From NCBI GenBank assembly GCA_017527495.1, contig JAFXPY010000001.1, forward strand, positions 62,001 through 126,000: a stretch of 64,000 nt of DNA. The letters are read 5' to 3'. This document shows positions 38,255 through 50,200 of this stretch, in pieces. The notes below the pieces were generated by a model, which saw nothing but the letters and a program-made list of their open reading frames with translations, was not told the origin of the DNA and did not search any database. The position numbers and the translations under genes are program-made. This stretch comes from Paludibacteraceae bacterium (GTDB taxonomy: Bacteria; Bacteroidota; Bacteroidia; Bacteroidales; Paludibacteraceae). Each line of letters opens with the position of its first letter. Positions within the stretch are counted from its first letter, which is position 1.

Positions 38255-41200
38255 TTATTTGGCTATTACTTTTTTGGTGTAGTCATTAACGCTCACTGCA
38301 TACATACCTTGTTGCGGTAGAGCGAGGTCGTACTCGGCTTGTGTGGCGGTGAAAGAATTGATCGTTTTGCCGTCAGGAGTCAATACACGAACCACATCAC
38401 CTTGCTCAAGCCCTTTAACATGAGCAGTCATTTGATGGGCATAGATTATGATGTTGCGTGTGCGATAGGTATCATTAGGTGATTTTCCTATACGCAATGT
38501 AAATCGTCCGGTTTGTTCGCCTATTGCGCAATAGAACTCGTATGGTTGGTCCATGAGGTTGATTATAGAGTCGTTGTTTCTGTCAGTGAGCCATACTCCG
38601 CCATAACCTTCAAATAGTTCTTTGTCGGTTAGTGAAATAGAGTATTTGCCGTTGTGTCTTATTGCCAGACCAACCAGCATATCAACCTCTGTAGGTGCAT
38701 TGGCTGACAATGCCATCGGAGTGTGATTTTTCTTGTCAATGAGCCATATCTGCGTGTGGTTGTCGTTAGCCCATTTTATACCATCTCGACCCATACGATA
38801 GGTTAGTGCCTTATTGGCATATTCATCCGGTATAACCTCCATGATGTCGCCTTTGCCACTATCGTCAGCAAGGAGTACAAAATGTCTTGGAGCATGCATC
38901 GGCCGGCCTGCATAGAGAGGTTGTTGGAAAATCAGTGTCTCGCTGCTTGTTATGTCGGCTGTTTGTGTGAACCATGCATTGCCCAGTGTCATCATGGCAT
39001 CGTCAGTCCATGAGCGTTGTGAGTGAATCTGCTCTACACTTTCAATAAATTCGTGTATGTAATCTCCTGTTCCTGCCATTTGGTAGATGAGGTGAGGTAT
39101 ATGCATTTGGTATTGACCACTCTTCATACCTGTCTCATATTCTGCCACCAAATAAGGCATACCGCGCATATTCCATCCCATGTCTTCTTGACGTGTGAAG
39201 TTCAGTCCGCTACCGTTTGTTCCTCCTGTGCGGTTGTCGTATTGTTCAAGTACGACTGTTTTTGGCGTACCATCTTCGGTGTAAATCCACGTGTTTTCTT
39301 CCGTACTCCAGCCTGTGAATCGTATTGTGTCAAGAGTATGAGTCGTCTTGAAGTCAAGTAACCATCCGTCGTTGGCATTTATTGTCTTGTTGCTGATAGG
39401 TATCCAGCAGTATGAGTCTTCGGTGCGGAAAACATAGTTGTGTGTAGCACGGTCAGTACCGCTATAGTAATACTCGTCAAAGCCATTGTCGCGTGCAACA
39501 TAGCTCATGCTGTCTTTTGTGTTGTCGTAACGATAAGTTGCAGCATTGGCTATAGAGTAGGTGTATGGGAAGGCGTTTAAGCTGTATTGCTGGTTGTTGA
39601 ACAATTTATCCACAGCCACATAGTCTGCTCTTATTGTGTTGCCGTTGCCATATAGTGATGCTCCGTCTTTGAGAAGCAGGTAAGCAGGTCGTATCGGGTT
39701 GGTCGTTGTGAATTCTGCCACTCCGTCATTGAGTTCTATGTTGAGATATGAATCGCTGTTGATATACACAACACTACCGGCATGCGGATAACCATGTCCG
39801 CCATAGTTGGTTGTGTAGGTTGAGTTGGTCAGAGCTGATGCTGTTGCCGTTCCTGTTACAGCCCATGTCTCGTAACAGCCGAGGTCGATGCTTGTGCTGA
39901 AACGGCGTTGATTGCCAAGCACATCGCGGTCGGTGTTGAAATCGATATGTTTTGCGTAATTAGCGAAGCGCGAATTTACATTGCCGTTGCTTGCCGAACC
40001 TCCGAACCATGCAACTTCTATACCGGCATCTATGGCGCTACTGTTTTCATGCAACTGATACCAAAGTTGTTGATTTGCTGTTGCGAGTAGCGTATTTGTC
40101 GGTGTTCCGGCAGGGTAGGTGTATGTCGGGCGCAGGTAAGGAGCAAACATATTCAATTTCGTGTTGCAGGTGAAGAAAGCGTCATAGTAGGCACGACCTA
40201 AATTATGCTCTGCTTCGTTGATGGTTATTGTATTTACTATTGTGTGTTCTTGCAGTGTTTTAGTTCCGATTGCTATTTGTCCTTCTTCATCTGCTACAAC
40301 CGTACAATTGAGCACAAGGGCATTATCGTCGGCTGAGATGATGGTGTCGCTTTGGTTGCCGTAGAACAATGTGTTGTAGATTAGTCCTGTCTTTTGTTTT
40401 ACGAGTGGAATGTGTGTGGCAGTACTACTCCCGTTGAATACACAGTTGCGTATTATCGTTTTGTCATTATTGATGGCAACCACGGGTGTTGTTGTGCTGC
40501 TTCTTTTGTTGTTGATTATAAATCCGTCAATGAGGCAGTCTGTGTTGAATGAGTCTGAGTAGTCTGCTCCAATGGAGTTGAGTCGTGTCGTTGCAACTTT
40601 TGGTGCACCTACGCCAGGTCGTACAGCCCTTACTTGATTAATAAATTCTTCGCAGTCGGCATTAGTATATTCGCTCAGTACTTCATTGTAAGGCACGGTG
40701 TCGAAGAATGTTGTCGGCACTCCGCCAAACATGTGTACTCCAGGCATAAGTGTTATGTTCAGATCGGATTGTTCTTCAAGCGAGCCTTTCACGAATACGT
40801 ACGAGCGGCGGTCGTCCTCAAGTGCTGCATTACGGTGCAAATAGGTATAAATAGCAGCTGTAGATATGGCGTCTTGCATCTGCCCTTGTCCGAAGGCTTT
40901 AGCCCACGACGAGCCATCGTCGTCAACACTTGCCAATTTGTTGGGCAGTACATAAATTACACGTTGCAGCTTTGCCTGACACTCGTATGCTCCGCGCTCC
41001 ATACCGACACCGAGCAGTCGAGGCTTTGATGCAAGGTCTGAGTCGTTACGCAGTGTGGTCAGTTCGTGTTTGATAGCAAACGGACGTGCCCACAGACCGT
41101 CAAGGTCAGGAACAAGATATTTACGACTGAACACAAGGTTGCGATATATCGTCGTGTCTGCCATATCCATGGTACGAACAGCCGGTTTGAGGTGGAAATC

Positions 41201-44200
41201 ACGAGCGCGGCGCACCGTGTCGTGCGTTACGGCGGTGTCGATAGGATTGACAAAGTTAGGTCCGTTGAACAAGTCTTTGTTTTCTGCTACGAGATTTTCG
41301 TTATGGTTAAGATCTGCGTCAAAGTCAACGCCATACATAGCGTTGTACGTAACGGAGTCATTTTTCTGCGGAGCGGCAAAGCCGCGTTTCCACTGCTGAG
41401 TTCCTACAACTACTTGCGTCGTAGTGTCGTCCAACAGGTCCTCTTTCCAAAACAATGAGTTATGCACCTGACTATGCGGTTCCGGCAATATGGTATAGCC
41501 TTCGTTGAGCGCAAAGGTACAGTTGACCACATGCACAGTGTTCGGTGTGTCATTGATTCGTCCTTTATTATTCTTTGCAGCCATTGAGAGCGGAGCCCAT
41601 AGCGGACAACCGGCATTTGAGTGGAACAGCGAGTTGACAATCAATGAATAACCGCCGCCATCGCCTATACGCACTGCCGACGGACGGTTTGCAAGGTTGC
41701 TTGTGCGTTGGCCGTTATTGCGGAACTGACAGTTGGAAATTATCAGTTTAGGTATTTCTATCGTGTCGCCAATAGAAATTACTTCACGTGTCGGATAAAG
41801 CGGGATACTGTCAATGATGGTCAGTTTGTCGGCTTCGGTGGTGTGCTGACGCTGCATACGATAATAAATTGCCGCACCACCCTCATCGCGCATTGCACCG
41901 CTATTGAGGTCGGCGCGTGCATAGTTGTTTTCGAATATCAAGCCGTCGAATGCCACAGGTATAACTGTCGTGTCGCGCGTCATATCATCGGCACGGAATG
42001 TACGGCGCATATTCTGGCGCGTCATGTCGGCAATGTGGAACAACTGGTTCATAGTGTTGTTCTCGCCTTCTGACATGGTAATAACTGTCGGATAAGCTTC
42101 AGGATTGCGGCCTTCACCTTTCGACGACGGACTCCAGCCGCCGAGTAATGTCAGGCTCTTGACGTAATAGTTCTTATCCGTCTCACCTACTCGTGGCAAC
42201 TGAACCTCCATATAGTCGGTCGGCACATCAATGACGAATGAGCGTCTGCCGTCAATGACCATGTTAGGCGAATACTCGCCCTCTTTGAAGCAAATATATT
42301 TGTCGTGGTTATTGTGCGAGCGCAAGAGTGTGTAAATGGCATGGTTGATATCCGATGTGGCTGTTTCGTAAGTCAGACCATTATTGTCTGCCCCTGCAAC
42401 CTCATTGCTGGTTACCCAAATTGTGTCAACTTCCGAACCATCGAATTCCAACTGAACATATTGGTATTCGTAAATACCCATGTCAATATAAAGGTCTTCA
42501 ATACCAAGTCGCGGGTTGGCAGAGATACGGTTCATGTAGCGTTGCACATTGTCGCCCACACGGGTGTAGAGCATATAGACTTCATCACCTTCAGGTGCCA
42601 TCGGATAGCGGAAGTCGCGGCGGAAGTGGTGCGACTGATAGTTATACAAAGCAACTTTGCCGGGATTAACATAGTGTGCTTTTTCCAAAGCATAAACAGG
42701 GTACCACATATCGTCGTGGAACAAGTCAGGGAAATTAGCCAACGAGTCTTCGTAAAGTTCAACGGTCAGTTTGAGTTTCAATGGGTCGTCAGGCAGCATA
42801 ATGGCTTGTTCGGGCGAATTCCATTCGTAGTGGTCAACTTCACGGTGTACTTCCTGCTTGTAATATCCCCATCCGGCATCGGTCAAGGCGTTGATACGGC
42901 TCAAGAGCCAGTCTGCGTTCTGCATGTATCCGTCTGTACCCGGAAGGTTGGACGGCTGAACAAAATTAGGTCCGTCAATAGCATCGTTCTTACGGTTCAG
43001 AATGATATTGTTGTTACCGCAAACGTAGGAGAACAAGTCGGTATAATTAATATCTTCGTCGCCATTGGATAATATCTTTGTAGGTACGGCTTTTTGTTTT
43101 GCGTCAACAAAGTCATCGCTTTGTGCTTTGGTCATCAGGTAGCCGCGATGCGAGCGTGCTGCGTCAAGACCGTAGCCGCGGCGATAGGCGCAGAAATAAA
43201 GTCCCTCTATTTTGTTGCCCAACTCACGGAGTTCGGCAAGTTTGTCGAGTACTTCGGTGTTGAATGTGTCTTGGACTTCGACATAATACTCATAGAGAGT
43301 GTTGTATTCTGCAAGCAAGCGGTTGAACTCATTCATGTTGGCACCGTCGTAGTGGAACACACCATTTCGTGAAGGCTCGTAATTAGTTGCAAATGTTGCT
43401 TTAGATTCCTCCAATGCCGAACTTGCATTTTCGCATTTCAAGATACCCGTTCCTTCATTACCCCAGAATAGGCAGTTGACTGCGAAGTGCATTGAGTCAG
43501 GGTCGGTATAGTAGTTGTTGGGCCAGAAATTGTATATTGCCGGATAGGCTACGGCTTTGTTGTTAACAAAGTGGCAGTTGAGTGCGCGAACCCGTGAAGA
43601 TACTGATGCAGATATAACTCCTGCAAAGCCCTGACGCGCATCGGCATTAGGAATTTCCTCATCACCTTTCACAACGATAGGATACTTGCCTCGTTTGGCT
43701 TCGTTGTTGTCGAACAGACAGTTGGTTACACCGCAATAAGTGTTGGCTGCAATACATGCGCCTGCCGACCATGGGATATAGAGTGTGTCAGTCGGTATTG
43801 TAGGTCCTATTGCCTGATTTTGTGTGAAATGCGAGCCGAACACTTGCAATTTTCCATTAGAATAGATCGCACCGCCGTTGGCAGCCGAGTTGTCTTGGAA
43901 CTGACAGTTGCGCACAAGCATAGGTATGTCATGCGGTGCAGGGTCGGTAACGTGAGGAATAAACGGGTTGGTAGGGTCATTGAAATCTTCTGTCCAATTG
44001 CCGTCAACGAATATGCCGCCACCACGGAAATAAGTCTTTTTCATATATTCATGCGCCGCTACATCCTCTGCTGCAATAGCGTTGGCATTACCACCTTTGA
44101 TACTCAAACCGTCAAGAATGATAGCGCGAGCCACTTTCGAGTTTTCACACTCAAGAGCAAAACCTTCAACATTCATTCTGAAGCCGTCACCATCTTTTAC

Positions 44201-47200
44201 TGAAAATGGTATGGTGTCCTCAAATTGGTGGGTTGACTCATTGTAACGCTTAAACATATATGGTTGAGCACCTATCTGCGTTGAGTCGGCATGGCAGGTG
44301 ATGACGTGATATACATTAGTGGCTTGGTTGTTATACACTGCTTCGCCTGACAATGTGGTCTGCTCGGAGAATTCCCATGGCTCAATCACCGAGTTGTAGT
44401 TATAGTCACGCACAGGTCGGAGGTCACGAATGGAGTCCGTTGTGGCATTGTTGAGAACTATTTGGTCAAGAGCGCCATCGTGGAATATCTCAAGCGTATC
44501 ATTCTTGTAACCGTTGATACGCGCTATGTTTCCGTAGTAATCGTTCTGATAGCCGGCTTGACAATATTTCCTACCGCTAATGCGGTGGTTGACACCGCCT
44601 ATCACAGTTACACCTTCAGGTATAACAAATGTGTTGGTGCGCACCTGACCTTCTTCGCCGTAGGCGTTATGGAACGGATAGTATGTACCGGCTTCGACAA
44701 AGACTTCAAATCGTGCATTGCGATAGAGTTTCGGATTGTTTTTGCGGATCTGGATAATATAATCGAATGCGTCGGTGAGTCGGTGGAATGGGTTGAGCAT
44801 ACACGAACCCATCTGACGATACAACAGTGCACGTTCGCGACGGTCATGATTGAGTGCGTTGTCAGGCAGGTCGGCATCAGGGTTATCCTGCAAAGCACGG
44901 GCACGCTTGGTGTCAAGCAAGTCGGTATGCACCACAAAGAGACGGTACATAACATGCTGGTTGTCAATCTTGATTTCGTATGTGCCATCAAAGGCGCGTG
45001 CACCTATCTCAATGAAGTCGTTTTGTTTGCAGACAAAAGTGTCAATAACTGTTTCTCCATCGACAATGTGATACCAATACTCACTGCGTTTAACACCCGG
45101 TATCGACCACGCAGTACGGCTCACACCGGCTATATCGATAGAGTCGAGCGTAGAGAATTGAGAGTACAGTTGCCGCCAAGTATAATATGTCATGCCGGCA
45201 CGAGCCAGAGTGGACGACATCTCTATCGGGTAATAAGTCATCGTTGCAAACGGATCCTTTGCGTCCCAACGTACACCCTCAGACGCAATAGGCGAGAGTT
45301 CTATATTGCCTACACCTTCAAGTTTGTTCACCTCAACGGCAGTAAATACAACCGGATAACCATACGTCGTACCGGCAAACTGTCCGGCAATGTTGGCATT
45401 ATCGTTAGATGAGTTGTGCCATATAGCGCAACTGTTGATGCGAACATTGTCTTTGAACCATACACCGCCGGCGCGGGTATTGGCATGATTGTCGCAAATA
45501 GTGGAAGCGATGATACGCGCCGTGTCGAGTACCGAGCCGTCAGAAATCTCAATATATATACCGCCACCGATAGCCGCAGAGTTGTTTTTCACTATAGTGC
45601 CTGACACCAATGCTCCGGGTTTGAGATACAGACCGCCGCCATAACCGGTAGCATTGTTGTTGTAAACAACGCAGTTGCGAACATGTGAGAAATTATTTAC
45701 CACCGCTGCGCCGCCTACTCTGTTGTCGGCATCAACCGAATTTGCCATGCCGTTGGTGATGAATATGCCATCCACCACAGCGCGTTGGGCTTCGGTGTTG
45801 TAATCAACAGTGTTGAATTGGTCACCCTCATCAACCGTTTTCTCGTCAATGTCGAAAAGGTTGTTAGTGAATGTAATCACATGATATGTATGTCCCAACG
45901 CACCGGTCGAAGAAACCAGCTCGCCGCTAAATATGGTTCTGTAAGCCAACGGGTCGCGCTCGTCTTTAATTGTTCTGCCCTCGGCAGGTGTGGTGTAAAC
46001 CGTTCCTCCTGCATCTTCATAATGATAGAAATCGGTAGTATAACCGCCAAGCACCTGAATACCATGAGGAATAATCAACGAGTAGTCGAGAATGTTGTCG
46101 GCAATGTTGGTGTTGTCATATAGTGTTGAACGTGTAGGTTCATAGGAATCAGGTGTCGAGTTCGGGTCTTGATTGCCTGTAGGGTCACCAGCGAGACGGA
46201 CCTGCACAACCCAACTCTTGTCCGGTGCGCCTGCCACAGGTTCTGCAGCCACTACAGCATAGCGAGAGTCTGTCATCAGGGCATATTTATATCGCCCGGC
46301 AGCATCAAGTACTTTCTGCAATTTTGCTTTACATGCAGCATTGTTAGGCGAGTCGGCAGAGGCATTACCGTTGTAGGCTCCGTTATGTGACACATAGAAT
46401 ATGGCATATCCGGGGTGCGTTGTTATGTCGGGGACAATGTTTTTAGCGCCGTTGTATTCATAAGCACCAATATCTATCTGACAGTCTTGCACACGGTCGG
46501 CAAATGCCACATCGTTCTGCGGAAGTTCTGCTGTATCCACGATTTGATAGATAAATGAATTGCGAATGTCAGTATCTGATTTCCCTTTATTGCGGAGAGC
46601 GGTATAGAACGTTTCGCCAAATTCATCAATACCATGATTAACACAACTTGAGTCTCCTTTGTTGAGCAAACGATAGTCATTGTACAGTTGTGCATTGCCG
46701 GTATATTCGCCCGTGAGCGGACTCAAATCAGCCTCAAATGGTGTGTTGTATTTTGTTGGAGCCTCACCATTGATGTATATGTTGTTGACACCGTAATTAT
46801 CATTACTGCCTGTCTTAGTGCCGTAGTTACCTACATTTCGGTTTGTAGCATCGTATGGTTGCTTCACTTCCGACTGTATATAACAGTGGATGAAGGGGTT
46901 AACGTTTCCATAAGCAGTATTACGGTCACGGATGGCAACGCCATTGTTCCCGTAGATAATCGTATTGGCGACAAAGAGATTCGGATTGGACGACGTAGCT
47001 AACGAAATGGCACCGCCGCTGATTCTGCCGTTTTCCACAAGAGTTGCTGTGTTATAAGCTACCGTGTTGTTGAAGAACCTACCAACGCAGAAGCCCAAGC
47101 CGCCTGCCGAACCATAACTGTAGTTATTGGCAAACAGAGAGTTGAAACACGTACCCTCGTACATAAACATTCCGCCTGCGAAGATTTGCCCCTGTGAAAC

Positions 47201-50200
47201 CTCTGTACCCCGTGTAGAAGTATTATCAAGTACAAAGCAACCCTCGATAGTAGATGTAGCACCATCGCAGAATATACCACCTCCCTTTACATTTCGACAG
47301 GCTGACATATTATGGATTACGATACAGTTTCGTAAATGTGCGCCTTCGTACATATTTACACCGGAACCGCCGCCGTGCGCCATTCCCTCGTCATAAAGAA
47401 ATCCGTGACGGATAGTAAAACCGTCCCAGTTGGCATCGTTATATTCCACATAATGCGGATCCTCTTGTTTTGCAAGAGTTGCCGCCGTTCTCAGTGCTTT
47501 TGTTGCACCTTTCACACGATCGGTATGTGGTAAAGCATCGTTTGAGAAAGCATTTCCCATAACGACAGGATCCCCGATACCGCCTCCTCCGTATGTCGGT
47601 ACGCATACGTCAGGCATCGTCAGAACGCGTTTGCGAAGTGTAGTACGATGGGTGGCTGGCGTATAAAGAACATAGGTCTTAACTTGCGGCGCGGAAGAAG
47701 ATGTTACCGTTGTCACATCCACCGGTTCGGAAGGCACATAGTTCTGACCAGTTAACCAGAACAGATGGACATTAGCCATACATACCTTGCGCCAGTTGTT
47801 GCTACTGGTTGAGAAATTACCTGCAGGATCTGTAGCATGCGAACCGGGTACAGACATCATACGGATAATAATATCTCCGTCGGCTGGTTGGGTAAAACTA
47901 AACTCGTAGTGGCGCAGTTTGTCGTCCTTGCAATAGACAGCCTGTTGTGCTACCGTATTTCCGTTGGAGGTGAGAATATAGAATGTAATACCGGTGTTTT
48001 CATCATTGACAAAACGTGTATAATAAGCTCCTAAGTCAATCTCCAGTTTGTAGTCTCCTGCAGGCACGTTTTTCAGCGTTTGCCATACGCTCATCGTATT
48101 CATTACACCTTGCAGTAACATTCCGCGTGGCACCGTTCCAATTTTTGAACCACCGGCATCCAATACATCGCGGCTGGCATCAAATCCCCATACGTTGTAA
48201 TCAACATTGTTGCTTCTGTCCTCATACGCCAATTCCCAACTCCTGTTCCCGTTCGCATCAGGCCATGGATTTGAAGCGCTCTTGGCAGGACCGAAGAATT
48301 GGTACACCACCAGTTGTCCTTCTGTCCAATTCAGACCGCCAAACTCTTCGTTGGTCATAGTAATGTGGTTACTTATGATATTTCCATCCCTGTCCACTCT
48401 GTTTCGGGTGGCCTTTGCGAACACGTTGGTACTTGGAGCCTTATACAACATATCGGCATAGCGGATATACGTAGAAGTTACCTCTTCGCTTGCAGTTTCC
48501 CATGTGTAGGTAGTAGTCCGTGTGATGGTTGCTGTCTGGATGGTTTCGGTGTCGGTTATGATGTCTGCAGCATAATCATCATCCCAATACTTAACTGCGG
48601 AATTGTTAAGGTGCGTATTGTCTTGTTTGGGATTAACATCCGATATTTGCAAGATGGTCTCATAGTCGGTAGCATCAAAATCTTTTGCGGGTTTGGACTT
48701 TGGAATTGAGATTACATCGGACATCAATGCCTGACGTTCACTCAAACCCGGAGCGGCATACTTGCCAGTTGGGAAACCACCCAAAACGGTTACCGTGTCA
48801 CGCATCACGAATCCCTTGTAATCTGTGTATTTGCCTGCGCCAACCCATACTTGCACGGAATCCTTATGATACAAGGCGTTCGTTTCGGAGGCACGCTCAA
48901 CAGCATACTGCAAGCCGCTCACATAGCGCTCGGCACGGGTGTTGTTAATCCATCCGTTGGCGTTACAAGCCGCGATAAATGATGCAGGACTACCATTCCC
49001 ATAAGTAGCAAGAGTTCCTGTGTAAGGGTTCGCACGCCAGAATGAGCGTGAAGCACCGGAGATTTCGCCATAGGGATAAGTAACAAGATAGTCATACCCG
49101 GGTGTAAAACCACCGGGTGTACCACTACTTATCGTCGTTACATCCGACTTAGTTTCGTGATAAGGAGCAAGAGTCTCAGTTCGGTCATTCGGACCGCCAC
49201 CGGTATAAATAACCGTTTCGGTTACATCAGCATCGGTAGTCAGCGTGGTGGTAACAGTCTCTGTCTTTGAAGTTAAATAGGCACGTCCCCACCCTCCGTT
49301 GTATTTCTCATTGGTGGTCAGTACCGGGTTACCTTCGCTGTCTAACACGCGGTCGCAGGTAGGCTCACTGTCTATCTGGTCGCCTGCTGCAAGAGCCGGA
49401 CCGGCAACAGAACTCAATTGATACACCGTATTTCCTGCAATAGCATTGCCCCAACTGGAACCATCGCGTTTGCCGGCACCATCAGGCGTTACATAAAGAA
49501 CTGTTCCGATGGCGGGGAGATTGGTGTTTTCTATAGCACCGATATCGGCAGCACCACCATAGTTGCGGTGGATGACATCGCTGCGGTCGTAGCCCGACAT
49601 GCTTGCATCGCTTGCCGCATTGACGCAAGGGTTAAGGTTCAACGGACGATAACTGATGCTACCGCCATAAAGAGGCATATCGCTGTCATACGAGTTACCC
49701 ACATTGCGAGACGGGTTCTCAAACACAGGATAAGTCAACGCAGTGTCGTCATCGCGGGTGAAAACACACTGGTTATGCCAATCGCCCGATGCTACTCCTT
49801 CGGTTATCGTGGAAGTAATGCCTGTAGGGACAAAATCGGCAGGTAGCGCTGAGAGTGTGAAATCAGGCTTGAAAAAGCCGTGAGGCTGAGTGACATTTTC
49901 TTCATGGAGAACAATATCGGCATCGAACATGTTATATGTGCCATACACATAGTTCTGTCCGTCTGGGTTGACAGATGTTACTTTACCTACGGTATGTAAT
50001 TGTCCGCGGTCGTCGAGTTTGCGGTCGCCGTTGCAGAAAATAAGGGAGTTATTAACTCTTATATATCCGTGATAATGGGCTATAGGGCTGTCGGTATCGG
50101 TTGTTTTGTTGTCCGCCTTGAACGGATAGCCCACATTATTGGCCACCGTACAGTGGTTGACATCAATATATGCACGACCATTAGCGGTAATAACACCATG

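Noticed and set aside
44462-45412. 316-codon plus-strand ORF inside the giant gene
   Set aside because: Antisense shadow of a clearly coding frame with module motifs; no signal, family or promoter. The many other plus-strand ORFs between 39 and 52.6 kb are rejected for the same reason.
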